From NCBI GenBank assembly GCA_902386555.1, contig CABMJJ010000009.1:409870-473869 (forward strand): a stretch of 64,000 nucleotides of DNA, written 5' to 3'. Positions 7,167 to 15,565 of the stretch are shown here, in pieces. Both the position numbers and the translations under genes were made by a program. Origin of the DNA: Candidatus Bilamarchaeum dharawalense. Lineage in GTDB: Archaea > Micrarchaeota > Micrarchaeia > Anstonellales > Bilamarchaeaceae. The notes under the pieces were generated by a model. That model was not told the DNA's origin. It was given only the letters and a program-made list of their open reading frames with translations, and made no database searches. Within the stretch, counting starts at the first letter, position 1; each line of letters starts with the position of its first letter.

Positions 7167-8780
7167 ATGCTAGCAAAAAAAACTCGGTTTATTGTGATTA
7201 CCGGATCCATAATGTCCGGATTGGGAAAGGGGATAGTAACTTCTTCTATAGCTAAATTACTTGAGGTACGTGGTTTCAAAGTTGTACCGATAAAATTCGA
7301 TGGATATCTAAACGTTGATTGTGGCACCATGAATCCGTTCAGACATGGTGAGGTTTTTGTCCTGGATGATGGTACCGAGGTGGATATGGACTTTGGAACC
7401 TACGAAAGATTTCTGAATAAATCATTATCCGGAATGTGTTCCATTACAGGTGGAAAATTATTCCAACGAATTATTGAGAAGGAAAGGAAAGGTGAATATC
7501 TTGGTCGTGATGTACAATTTGTCCCACACCTAACGGATGAAATAAAAAACTGGGTGCAGAATGTCGGGAAGGAAAATGATGCAGATGTTGTTCTTGTTGA
7601 AGTTGGGGGGACAGTCGGAGATATGGAAAATAGTTATTTCATAGAATCCATGCGCCAACTTTATTTTGAAAAACATAATATGGTTTTTGTCCAACTGACC
7701 TATGTACCTAGTTTAAGTTCTGGTGAACCAAAAACAAAACCAACACAACAGGCTACCCGTCTTTTACAAAGTCTTGGGATTCAGCCCAATATCATATTGA
7801 CAAGAGAACAGGAGAAACTTTCAGAAGAATCAAGAAAGAAGATCAGTCTATATTGTAGTGTACCAGAGGAAGCGGTTTTTGATGACCCCATGGTTGGCAC
7901 AGTATATGAATTGCCTCTTGTACTGGAAAAACAAAATTTGTACAAGCAGTTGGCTAGACAACTGGAACTGGATCCTAACAAAGAACCGGATTTGAAAGAG
8001 TGGCAAAGAAGAGTGAGCCACATTATAGAACCGAAAGGAACGCCTCTGAAAATTGCCATTGTTGGAAAATATACCGCAGTAAAAGATGCCTATATTAGCG
8101 TGAAAGAAGCATTGGTACACAGCGCAGCTGCAGTGAATTGCGGATTGGATGTATGTTGGGTGGAAGCCAGCGAACTGGAAAAAGTAGCTGATATCTCCAG
8201 TGCACTAAAACAATATGATGGAATTATTGTGCCAGGAGGATTTGGAACTCGTGGAATTGAAGGAAAAATAAAAGCGATACAATATGCAAGAGAGAACAAA
8301 GTACCCTATCTTGGTTTGTGTTTGGGACTTCAGTTGATGGTGGTTGAGTATGCAAGAAATATCTGCGGAATGAAAGATGCAAACTCAACTGAATTTGATA
8401 AAAAAACCAAATACCCGGTAATAGATATGCTCCCGGAACAACAACAAATCTCAAGGATGGGGGGTACGATGAGATTGGGGGCCTATGAGTGTATGATAAG
8501 TAAAAACACCATTGCGCATACTGCCTACAAAAAGGAAAAGGTAGAGGAGCGACACAGACATAGATACGAGGTCAATCCAGAATATGTAAAGCAACTCACA
8601 GAAAAAGGATTGGTAATATCAGCCATACACCCAAAGAATAATATTGTAGAAATTGCCGAATGGAAAGAAAGTTTTGGAGTCGCTACTCAGGCACACATCG
8701 AATGGAAAAGTAGATTGGAAGAACCTGCGCCGATCTTTGTAGAATTTATGAAAGCAGCGAAAACAAGAGCAGGGCAATGA
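7167..8780 (+). CDS. pyrG: CTP synthase
   Basis: The enzyme makes CTP from UTP, ATP and glutamine. Residues 1-270 are the amidoligase domain (KTRFIVITGSIMSGLGKG, then DPYLN-like DGYLNVDCGTMNP) and residues about 290-535 the class I glutaminase domain, with the nucleophile in LGLCLGLQ and the HRHRYEVNP segment. The usual PGGFG loop is present. Length (537) is normal. The ATG at 7167 is 25 nt from the shared TATA element, so it is likely leaderless; the in-frame ATG at 7158 is an alternative. One subtle change: the P-loop-like motif reads GSIMSGLGKG where many enzymes have GGVVSxxGKG. Confidence 0.97.
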   Translation: MLAKKTRFIVITGSIMSGLGKGIVTSSIAKLLEVRGFKVVPIKFDGYLNVDCGTMNPFRHGEVFVLDDGTEVDMDFGTYERFLNKSLSGMCSITGGKLFQRIIEKERKGEYLGRDVQFVPHLTDEIKNWVQNVGKENDADVVLVEVGGTVGDMENSYFIESMRQLYFEKHNMVFVQLTYVPSLSSGEPKTKPTQQATRLLQSLGIQPNIILTREQEKLSEESRKKISLYCSVPEEAVFDDPMVGTVYELPLVLEKQNLYKQLARQLELDPNKEPDLKEWQRRVSHIIEPKGTPLKIAIVGKYTAVKDAYISVKEALVHSAAAVNCGLDVCWVEASELEKVADISSALKQYDGIIVPGGFGTRGIEGKIKAIQYARENKVPYLGLCLGLQLMVVEYARNICGMKDANSTEFDKKTKYPVIDMLPEQQQISRMGGTMRLGAYECMISKNTIAHTAYKKEKVEERHRHRYEVNPEYVKQLTEKGLVISAIHPKNNIVEIAEWKESFGVATQAHIEWKSRLEEPAPIFVEFMKAAKTRAGQ

Positions 8781-8819
8781 ATATAATGTTTCGTTGTGAT
8801 GACAGTTTAGGTGGCGAGG

Positions 8820-9173
8820 ATGAGATTGGTACTCGGACTTATTTTGATATGTTTAGTTGCACTGTCCAATGCTAGTGCTGCGATTGTAGATTGTGAGGAA
8901 CAGTACAATAGCTGCATTACCCAATGTTGCGATGCATGTGGATCCCATTTGGAATATAACTCCAAGGGAGATTTGAATTGTTACGTTGGAACAGAAACCA
9001 ACCAAAATCAATACTGTATAAACATGTGCATGCCCTGCGCAACTCAATACCAACAATGCATGGGGGACACACCCAACAATAATGATGGAAACTCTGGAGC
9101 CTGCTGTGGGTCTGCTGCGGTTCTTGCTGGTATTTTAGGACTTGTTTTCTTTAGGGCAAATAACCGAGGATGA
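8820..9173 (+). CDS. Secreted Cys-rich protein with Cys-Cys C-terminal hydrophobic tail
   Basis: The 117-residue protein starts with a signal peptide (to about Ala20), carries some 12 cysteines in the mature part (for example QCCDAC and CINMCMPC) and ends in ACCGSAAVLAG, a hydrophobic stretch and a basic end (FFRANNRG). The cysteines probably form disulphides outside the cell. The same CCGS plus hydrophobic plus basic ending occurs at 25174-25554, and related endings at 57672-58318. It resembles the layout of the CGP-CTERM tails of Thermococcales. The ATG at 8820 follows GGTGG; a GTG at 8811 is in frame. The gene lies 4 nt before mscL and is probably co-transcribed with it. Function unknown. 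Confidence 0.7.
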   Translation: MRLVLGLILICLVALSNASAAIVDCEEQYNSCITQCCDACGSHLEYNSKGDLNCYVGTETNQNQYCINMCMPCATQYQQCMGDTPNNNDGNSGACCGSAAVLAGILGLVFFRANNRG

Positions 9174-9177
9174 GGGT

Positions 9178-9483
9178 ATGAAACTATTGAAAGAATTTCA
9201 GGAATTCCTAATGGAATATAAGGTTGTTGGTCTTGCAGTTGCATTTATTATGGGTGCTGCAGCCACGTCGCTGGTTACTTCTTTGGTAAACAACATAATC
9301 ATGCCGATTATTGCAGTATTACAACCAGGAGGGGATTGGCAATCATCAACCTTTGCAGTTGGTCCTGCTCTTTTCAAAATCGGCGCATTTGCAGCCTCGT
9401 TGATCAACTTCTTGATAATTGCCATAGTTGTTTTTGTGATTGCAAAGATGGTCCTTAAGGAAGATAAGGTAACAAAAAAATAG
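9178..9483 (+). CDS. mscL: Large-conductance mechanosensitive channel MscL
   Basis: The 101-residue protein has the MscL pattern: an N-terminal amphipathic helix (LLKEFQEFLMEYKVVG), first membrane helix LAVAFIMGAAATSLVTSLVNNIIMPI, an external loop and a second helix (GAFAASLINFLIIAIVVFVIAKMV) with a charged end. It opens under membrane tension and protects against osmotic downshock. The ATG at 9178 is preceded by GAGGGT; an upstream ATG (9142) lies inside the preceding gene. The C-terminal cytoplasmic bundle is shorter than in bacterial MscL (about 136 residues). Confidence 0.92.
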   Translation: MKLLKEFQEFLMEYKVVGLAVAFIMGAAATSLVTSLVNNIIMPIIAVLQPGGDWQSSTFAVGPALFKIGAFAASLINFLIIAIVVFVIAKMVLKEDKVTKK

Positions 9484-9510
9484 TTTAATTTTTTATTTTA
9501 AATCGTTGGG

Positions 9511-9527
9511 TGTGGGGCACCCCCACA
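9511..9527. terminator. GC-rich hairpin between mscL and the convergent tRNA gene
   Basis: TGTGGGG/CCCCACA with a 3-nt loop forms a 7-bp stem just after mscL and before the 3' end of the tRNA. It may help to end either transcript, but there is no clear T-run directly after it on the plus strand. Confidence 0.35.
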
Positions 9528-9622
9528 AACAATAAAAAATGGGCCCGCGCGGAATCGGACCGCGTATCTCCTGCATTCCGCCTTTTAGGAAAAGGCGGCC
9601 CAAAACGGGTTTGCTATTTCCT

Positions 9623-9661
9623 AAAAGTTTTTGGCTTTACCTTTTTTCTAAAAAGGTAAAA
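9623..9661 (-). repeat. Intron repeat copy in the anticodon-loop intron of tRNA-Val
   Basis: This 39-nt segment starts at the 5' splice region and contains the stem TTTACCTTTTT/AAAAAGGTAAA followed by CCAAAAAC. It matches the D-arm intron segment at 9695-9735 with one substitution and two single-base gaps. The rest of the intron holds a second hairpin, CCGCCTTTT/AAAAGGCGG. Confidence 0.8.
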
Positions 9662-9694
9662 TGTCAAGCAGGCGTCTTACCATTGTCGTTAACC

Positions 9695-9735
9695 AAAATG
9701 TTTTTGGTTTTACCTTTTTTCCTAAAAAGGTAAAA
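9695..9735 (-). repeat. Intron repeat copy in the D-arm intron of tRNA-Val
   Basis: This 41-nt segment has the stem TTTTACCTTTTT/AAAAAAGGTAAAA and then CCAAAAACATTTTGG. Its near identity to the copy at 9623-9661 implies that one intron was copied into the second site of the same tRNA gene. Confidence 0.8.
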
Positions 9736-9786
9736 ATCGACTACGAGCCCAGTAGAACTATTTCATAGGGCGATAGATTTTATATA

Positions 9787-10029
9787 TTATCCTTCAGTGG
9801 AAAAAACGTGGGTTCTTTCCCAAATGGGGGTTTTTTCCTGAGTCGGTAGTGCCTGGCGTGCTAGATTTCTGATGGTATAGGACGGATCGTGCTCAGAAAT
9901 ATAGTCCAAAGACAGACGTGCCATGTGACTATTGCCCATGTGTTGTTTTAACCCACGTATTGCTTCCTTCCTTTCCAGTACACTTTTACTGGATAATTTT
10001 TTTATCAAAACTGCAATTACATCATTCAT
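9787..10029 (-). CDS. Small HEAT-like helical protein
   Basis: The 80-residue protein looks like a pair of HEAT-like helices (VLIKKLSSKSVLERKEAIRGL, then a second repeat ending YTIRNLARQALP). I place the start at the ATG at 10029, which overlaps the stop of the upstream gene by 8 nt and has GAGGCGACC before it; the longer open frame upstream lies within the preceding gene. It is therefore probably translated together with the large helical protein at 10022-11905. Function unknown. Confidence 0.55.
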   Translation of the reverse strand: MNDVIAVLIKKLSSKSVLERKEAIRGLKQHMGNSHMARLSLDYISEHDPSYTIRNLARQALPTQEKTPIWERTHVFSTEG

Positions 10030-11905
10030 GTTGGTCGCCTCGTTCTGGTACATGAGATAGGAAAATATGAAGATAATCAGAAATTCTTCTACATTCATAG
10101 TTTGTTGCCTGGATAGAAGATATATCCGTGAATGGAGTTCTGTTGAAAGCTCTGGCTGCTTCTTCAAGATTTGGAGCATCGACTATGTCAGGTCTCGGGA
10201 TTTGTAACAAACCATCTTTTTTGATTAGTGCTAGCCCGGTTTGAGCAAGGTGATCAAGTGCAGCAGTATATTCTGGCGAATCTGTTCTACCACCACGAAC
10301 CATTAGGTAGAGCCGCCTTAAATCTTCTAAACCAAGGTTATCAAGATTCTGGGATCTGGAAAGAGCAACTGGACTGATTTCCCGGAACACTGCCTTAACC
10401 CCTTCGTTATTTGGATCAGACCACAGCTTGGAATGTTCCTTTTCCCAGATTTCAAATAACTCCGGAATAGATAATGATTCGTAACCTCTTTGTGTTTGAA
10501 CAGAACCACCACGCACTGGTAAGTTGAATCGAAATCCGGAAACCTGAATTCCGGCCATACTATAGGAAATAAGAACTGCTAATGCTTTTTGTTTTTCTTC
10601 TATCTGCCTGAATTTGACTAATAAAATTGCACCAATTCGATCTAGTTGTTCTTCCTCTTCTGGTGTTATGGTGCTTCTACCTCCCCATATTCTTTTTGTC
10701 AATTCGATGAGATGTTGTGGGGATAATTGATCAAGAGTTTCCTCATCTGCTGTTTTGAATTCATCAAGCTCAGTTACATCTGAACTTGGTGAGGGAAGAC
10801 CAGACCCTGGCATTTTGATACCAAGACTAACAAGTGTTGATCTTCGTGTTTCACGATCATTTGATATGGAACATGCAGGTTCGGTAAAAACCGAAACCAT
10901 TTCCTGCCCAACTTCTTGGAGTAGTGGGACCATATGACCCATACCGTTTTGCTGATAGATCATAAGTAGATGGCGTGCAGCCTCAAATTGCGAATTGTCT
11001 GCTTGAGTGAGCTGAGCATTAAGATGAACTACAGTCTGGAGCATGTTTCCAAGAGCCGTAAAATCAGGACGATGTTCGGCAATTTGGCTTGCTGCAATGA
11101 AAAAGTGGGGGGGTAGATGGGGTGCGTGATAAAGAATTTCCAGCGTTTTCCTTACAATAGCTGGGTCTTCATCTGAAAGCATCATATAGAAGAATTCATA
11201 TTTTTTCTCAAATGGTGAGCGCAGAATGTCAATACCAATTTCACCTAAATGCTCTCTAAGTACAGACCAGGGATGTTCATCCATGGAAACATTCTCACGG
11301 AATGGTTCGGCAAGGAATATTCCTATTGAAGCAAGTTTTGTTGGTAGATCATGACCGGTAAGAGGCCCGCTACCATCCCCGACCCAAAAACTTGTATGGC
11401 CATCACCAAGATTCCAGATGGCATGTAAACAAGCGATTTTAGCGCCAGTTTGAGCTTCATTGTTAGAATCATAATGAGTGTTATTTTCAGCAACATCTCT
11501 TAGTCGATGGATGATGTCTTGATAGGGTTCGGAAAGAGTATCGCCAAACTCGTTTTTAGGAAGCAGAGTTGCAGCTTCAGCAAAGAAAGTCGCAACAACA
11601 GTCAACTTTCGAGTTTCGTGCTCTGATTCGAATACAAAAGAACGGATAGATGAAAGGTCTTTGGCTAATTCACGCATAACCTTATACTTACCAATATCTG
11701 TAAGACCCTGGAAAAGTTGAAGTCCTTCCCTAAAGACCTCCCGGGCATCTTCGCCAGTATGGGCAATAGGATAGCGAATCATATCTTCTATACGAGATAA
11801 TGCTCTGTTTTCTCGCATATACCCCTTAAACCCCCCGCACTGGTGAACATGATCGCGAAAGGTGGGTCTATCTAATTGTTGAGGACTACTGGCTATGATT
11901 ATCAC
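10022..11905 (-). CDS. Large helical protein of unknown function
   Basis: About 627 residues, predicted to be nearly all helical, without signal peptide or membrane segment. The spacing of hydrophobic residues is HEAT/ARM-like in places (for example SDEDPAIVRKTLEILYHAPHL) but I recognise no family. A TTATAAA box at about 11929-11936 lies 25 nt above the GTG at 11905, suggesting a leaderless start; the ATG at 11818 with AAGGGG upstream is an alternative. The 3' end overlaps a small HEAT-like gene. It is likely a lineage-specific cytoplasmic scaffold; this is a guess. Confidence 0.55.
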   Translation of the reverse strand: MIIIASSPQQLDRPTFRDHVHQCGGFKGYMRENRALSRIEDMIRYPIAHTGEDAREVFREGLQLFQGLTDIGKYKVMRELAKDLSSIRSFVFESEHETRKLTVVATFFAEAATLLPKNEFGDTLSEPYQDIIHRLRDVAENNTHYDSNNEAQTGAKIACLHAIWNLGDGHTSFWVGDGSGPLTGHDLPTKLASIGIFLAEPFRENVSMDEHPWSVLREHLGEIGIDILRSPFEKKYEFFYMMLSDEDPAIVRKTLEILYHAPHLPPHFFIAASQIAEHRPDFTALGNMLQTVVHLNAQLTQADNSQFEAARHLLMIYQQNGMGHMVPLLQEVGQEMVSVFTEPACSISNDRETRRSTLVSLGIKMPGSGLPSPSSDVTELDEFKTADEETLDQLSPQHLIELTKRIWGGRSTITPEEEEQLDRIGAILLVKFRQIEEKQKALAVLISYSMAGIQVSGFRFNLPVRGGSVQTQRGYESLSIPELFEIWEKEHSKLWSDPNNEGVKAVFREISPVALSRSQNLDNLGLEDLRRLYLMVRGGRTDSPEYTAALDHLAQTGLALIKKDGLLQIPRPDIVDAPNLEEAARAFNRTPFTDISSIQATNYECRRISDYLHIFLSHVPERGDQHE

Positions 11906-12032
11906 CAATCTTATTTATGGTTAAAAGTGTTTATAAATGTGTGCGTTTATGGTAAAATGGGGGTATATCCAATTGCAGAAAAGAATTTGAATACTAACCA
12001 GCTAATAGCTATCACAACTTCTAGGTGTTCAC

Positions 12033-13778
12033 ATGAAATTCAAACGCTCACCCATAATTTGCATTCTAGGTCACGTTGACCATGGCAAAACCACACTCCT
12101 GGACAGTGTTAGGGGAACCACGGTTGCAAAAAAAGAAGCAGGTGGAATAACTCAGATGATCGGTGCAAGCTATGTTTCAAAAGCAGATATCGACGGAATT
12201 TCAAAGGATCTTGCACAAAAAATGAATGTTAATTTGATGGTTCCTGGCCTACTTTTTATTGACACCCCAGGTCATGAAGCGTTTACTAATTTACGAGATC
12301 GTGGTGGAAGTCTGGCAGACCTTGTCATATTGGTGGTTGACGTAAACAATGGATTCCAGCCTCAGACGGTGGAGAGCATAAAAATACTGAAACAGTACAA
12401 AACCCCATTTGTTATTGCTGCAAATAAAATTGACGCGGTGGACGGCTGGCGATCAATAAAAACAACCTCGTTTATGGAGGCGTTTTCCAAACAGCCCGAG
12501 CATATTCAAACAAGACTTGATGAAAAGCTGTACGACATAATGGGTAAAATATCAGAATATGGTTTTGACAGCGAGAGATTTGATCGGATCAAGGATTTCA
12601 CTAAACAGATAGCCATAATTCCAATAAGTGCCAAAACAAAAGAAGGACTGAGTGAACTGCTCGTATTAATCGGTGGGCTTAGTCAGAAATTTCTTGGGGA
12701 CGAGCTTGAAATTGAAGACACGGGGAGAGGAAAAGGGAGTATAATTGAGGTAAAGGAAGAGAAGGGGCTTGGCACAACACTTGACGTAATTATCTATGAT
12801 GGAATATTGAGAAAAAATGATGAAATTATATTCATGAGCACCAATGGGGTGGCAAAAACAAAAGTTCGTGGACTATTGGAACCAAACTTGGGGGGCAAGG
12901 AGAAATTTGTTTTTGTGGACGACGTGGTTGCCGCAGCAGGAGTTAAGATTTATGCTCCTGACCTCGAGGGAGCTATACCTGGATCCCCAATTGAAGTTGT
13001 TGAAGATTTTGAAAGAGACAGTAAAACAATTGAAGCCCAGTTCAAAAGTGTCATTTTCCAAAAAAGCGGAGAGTTGGGAGTGGTCCTACGAGCAGATAGT
13101 CTTGGGTCGGTGGAAGCATTGCTAAGACTCTTGAAAGATGCTGGAATACCAGTTATCGATGCAGCAGTAGGAAATATAACAAAAAAAGATGTATTGGCCG
13201 CTTCCGCAGTAGCTCAAAGCAACCAGTTTTTGGGCGTGGTTCTTGGGTTTAATGTGAAGATTCTTGATGACGCTACCATGGAAAGTCAAAACAGCAATAT
13301 TCAGATAATTTATAGTAACATAATTTACCGCCTGATAGACCAGTATAATGAATGGGTAAAAGAAGAAAAAGAAAAAATAAAGAAACATGCATTGGAGAAG
13401 GTGGTTTGGCCAGGTAAAATAAAGATACTTGATGGCTACATATTTCGTGCCTGCAAACCTGCGATTTTTGGCGTTGAGGTTTTGGCAGGTAGAGTGAGAA
13501 AAAATTATCGCCTCATGAACAAAAGTGGTGAGGTGGTGGGTGAAATTAGAGAAATTCAAAAGGAAAAAGAGAAGGTGGAGGAAGCTGGGGTCGGGGATCA
13601 ACTGGCCATATCCTGCGATGGTATAAACATTGGGAAAAATGTGGCACCAGGTGAAATACTTTATAGTTATCTCACTGAAGATGAAATAAAAAAATGGGAT
13701 GACCAAATTTCCATGTTAAATGAACATGAAAAGACGATATTTGAAGAAATGAAAAAAATGTTGAGAAAATACTTTTAG
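12033..13778 (+). CDS. infB: Translation initiation factor aIF5B
   Basis: The ribosome-dependent GTPase promotes subunit joining and placement of the initiator tRNA. The G motifs are visible: G1 GHVDHGKT, G3 DTPGHEAF, G4 ANKIDAVDGW. They are followed by domain II (KGSIIEVKEEKGLGTTLDVIIYDG), domain III and the C-terminal domain IV (LKKLxxP-like ALEKVVWPGKIKILDGYIFRACKPAIFGVEVLAG). At 581 residues it has the usual archaeal length, without an intein. AGGTG precedes the ATG with good spacing. The gene stands alone. Confidence 0.97.
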   Translation: MKFKRSPIICILGHVDHGKTTLLDSVRGTTVAKKEAGGITQMIGASYVSKADIDGISKDLAQKMNVNLMVPGLLFIDTPGHEAFTNLRDRGGSLADLVILVVDVNNGFQPQTVESIKILKQYKTPFVIAANKIDAVDGWRSIKTTSFMEAFSKQPEHIQTRLDEKLYDIMGKISEYGFDSERFDRIKDFTKQIAIIPISAKTKEGLSELLVLIGGLSQKFLGDELEIEDTGRGKGSIIEVKEEKGLGTTLDVIIYDGILRKNDEIIFMSTNGVAKTKVRGLLEPNLGGKEKFVFVDDVVAAAGVKIYAPDLEGAIPGSPIEVVEDFERDSKTIEAQFKSVIFQKSGELGVVLRADSLGSVEALLRLLKDAGIPVIDAAVGNITKKDVLAASAVAQSNQFLGVVLGFNVKILDDATMESQNSNIQIIYSNIIYRLIDQYNEWVKEEKEKIKKHALEKVVWPGKIKILDGYIFRACKPAIFGVEVLAGRVRKNYRLMNKSGEVVGEIREIQKEKEKVEEAGVGDQLAISCDGINIGKNVAPGEILYSYLTEDEIKKWDDQISMLNEHEKTIFEEMKKMLRKYF

Positions 13779-13860
13779 GTTGAGGGGAAGCCCCTCGGAC
13801 CCCACTCGCCACATAAGATAATACCGTAGGTTTTTATTTATTACCACATAATAGAACTAG

Positions 13861-14391
13861 GTGAAAATCTTAGCATTACCCTCGGACGTTGCCCTACAAC
13901 TCACCAAACCAGAGATAGTTAAACGCCCAAAACTACTCCTGAAACCTCTTGATCCGGAAGGAATAGTTGGCGGAGCGTCGAATGTATGGGGAAATGAAAA
14001 AGGAGAAAAATTTGCTTCAGTCAGGGATCCAAAATCTACAAGAAATGGTTGGGAAATAACCATATCAAGAATAATGGGGGGCCAAAGACCATACCATGTC
14101 CCATGGGTATCTGCCTACCTTAAGATAGTTGGGGATGGTATTGAAATAACTTCTATCGCAGATAGAGATAATCATTATTATGCACCACCCCCACCGGAAA
14201 AACGCGGGCGGGGTCTTTTTGGGGCGGTATTGGCAGAAACAGTATTGTTTTGTCTGGAAAACGGATCAAACACTGTTTTGATAACACCTGAATCAAGGCA
14301 TGTTAGAGCTCATTATGCAAACTATGGCTTTCAAGCTGATACGGAAAATAGGATGAAGTTCTCCGTTGATCATGATTTATTGAAGGAATAA
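13861..14391 (+). CDS. Probable GNAT-family N-acetyltransferase
   Basis: The C-terminal half has a GNAT-like core: a strand, then EKRGRGLFGAVLAETVLFCLENG (helix after an acetyl-CoA loop of the RGxGx type), TVLITPES and HVRAHYANYGFQ, which matches the usual 'A..fY...GF' ending. The first 60 residues are not recognisable. The GTG start at 13861 lies about 25 nt below a TTTTATTTATTA box, so the transcript is probably leaderless. Substrate unknown. Confidence 0.6.
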   Translation: MKILALPSDVALQLTKPEIVKRPKLLLKPLDPEGIVGGASNVWGNEKGEKFASVRDPKSTRNGWEITISRIMGGQRPYHVPWVSAYLKIVGDGIEITSIADRDNHYYAPPPPEKRGRGLFGAVLAETVLFCLENGSNTVLITPESRHVRAHYANYGFQADTENRMKFSVDHDLLKE

Positions 14392-14437
14392 CCAATGACT
14401 ATATAACTTTCCTAACTAAGATTGAAACGGTGGGAGA

Positions 14438-15442
14438 ATGATCATCGGTTTAACTGGAGAAAATTGCGCTGGAAAAAGTACTATTTGTGAATATTTGAGA
14501 AAAAAAGGATTCTACTATTTGTCACTTTCAGATGTAATACGCGAGGAACTTAGTGATGAAGGGATAGAAATAACCAGGGACACGCTTATCAAAAAGGGTA
14601 ATAGGATGCGAGAGCAGTTTGGTCCTGGAATTTTGGCAACGAAAGTATTGTTGAAAGTTGAAGGAGACAAAAACTACATCATAGATTCCATTAGAAATGC
14701 GGCAGAGGTGGAAGGGTTGAAAAAGAACCAGGGGTTCTTTTTATTTTACATTACTGCACCATCGGAAGTACGATTCCAAAGGATGAAGGCAAGAAAACGA
14801 GAGGGAGACCCGGTAACCTTTGAAGCGTTTGTTAGAATAGAAGAAATTGAAAAGAAAAGCGATAAGGCAACCCACCAGTCCATAATGGACGCAGTCAGCA
14901 AAGCAGATAAAAAAATAGTTAACGATGGTGATCTCCAGCATCTTTTTGATTTGGTTGACAAAGCACTTGGTGAGGTTTCTGAGAAATTCCGCTTTGAGAG
15001 ACCGAGCTGGGATGAATATTTCATGGGGATAGCTAAGGTTGTTGCTTCTCGAAGCAATTGTATCAAAAGAAAAGTTGCTGCCGTGATTGTCAAGGACAAA
15101 AGAATAATTTCAACAGGATACAATGGCACCCCACGTGGAGTTAGAAACTGTAATGAAGGTGGCTGTCCCAGATGCAATTCATTTGCTGAAAGTGGTAAAA
15201 ATCTGGAAGAATGTTACTGTTCACACGGAGAGGAGAATGCGATTGTTCAGGCGTCCTATCATGGCATTCCAATCAAAGGTGCAATTATCTATACCACGTT
15301 CTCACCCTGTCTTATCTGCACCAAGATGATTCTGAATGCGGGTTTGTCAGAAGTAATTTATAATGCAGAGTATCCTCTTGCTGAAGCACCATTGAAACTA
15401 TTGAAAGAAGCAGGAATCGTTGTCAGGCAGGTTAAAATTTAA
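14438..15442 (+). CDS. Fused P-loop kinase and dCMP deaminase
   Basis: Residues 1-175 are a P-loop nucleoside/nucleotide-kinase-like domain (Walker A GENCAGKST at 7-15, a lid with RMKARKREGD). Residues about 185-334 are a zinc-dependent dCMP deaminase: HGEE at the active site (CYCSHGEENAIVQA), PCLIC as the paired zinc cysteines and an upstream Cys cluster (NCNEGGCPRC). The product would turn dCMP into dUMP for dTMP synthesis. A kinase-like domain fused to dCMP deaminase is also known in some eukaryotic dCMP deaminases. The fusion suggests that both steps act on the same deoxynucleotide pool. GGTGGGAG precedes the ATG. Confidence 0.88.
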   Translation: MIIGLTGENCAGKSTICEYLRKKGFYYLSLSDVIREELSDEGIEITRDTLIKKGNRMREQFGPGILATKVLLKVEGDKNYIIDSIRNAAEVEGLKKNQGFFLFYITAPSEVRFQRMKARKREGDPVTFEAFVRIEEIEKKSDKATHQSIMDAVSKADKKIVNDGDLQHLFDLVDKALGEVSEKFRFERPSWDEYFMGIAKVVASRSNCIKRKVAAVIVKDKRIISTGYNGTPRGVRNCNEGGCPRCNSFAESGKNLEECYCSHGEENAIVQASYHGIPIKGAIIYTTFSPCLICTKMILNAGLSEVIYNAEYPLAEAPLKLLKEAGIVVRQVKI

Positions 15443-15565
15443 TAGCTCCTGTTCCAATTAGGTCTGGCAACGATGAAATCACCGTCCCAGTCTTAGTCGC
15501 AAGACAATGAAGAGAAGAGTAGCTTTTGAGTTGCTTTTTTGGTTTGATTGAAAAGATAGGAAGAA

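Larger units (their letters stand above)
9540..9750 (-). tRNA. tRNA-Val(GAC) with two introns
   Basis: On the minus strand the acceptor stem GGGCTCG (9750-9744) pairs with CGGGCCC (9547-9541), with A73 at 9540 and no encoded CCA. The T-arm is CGCGG-TCCGATT-CCGCG (9564-9548). The anticodon stem CCTGC/GCAGG (9672-9668, 9574-9570) frames TTGACA, giving anticodon GAC (9665-9663), valine. Removing about 86 nt after position 37 (near 9661-9576) and about 53 nt in the D-arm (near 9737-9685) leaves a 72-nt cloverleaf with D-stem GTC/GAC. Intron ends are inferred from the mature fold; I could not draw a clean bulge-helix-bulge motif for either. Non-canonical introns in the D-arm are known in archaea. 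Confidence 0.85.

Noticed and set aside
13122-13706. Long minus-strand open frame inside infB
   Set aside because: infB is certain; the antisense product is rich in Phe and Tyr as expected for a shadow of a Lys/Glu-rich gene.
15443-15565. Possible C/D-box sRNA between dCMP deaminase and the next gene
   Set aside because: A GATGAAA-like box is present, but no convincing D box (CTGA) or second pair was found.
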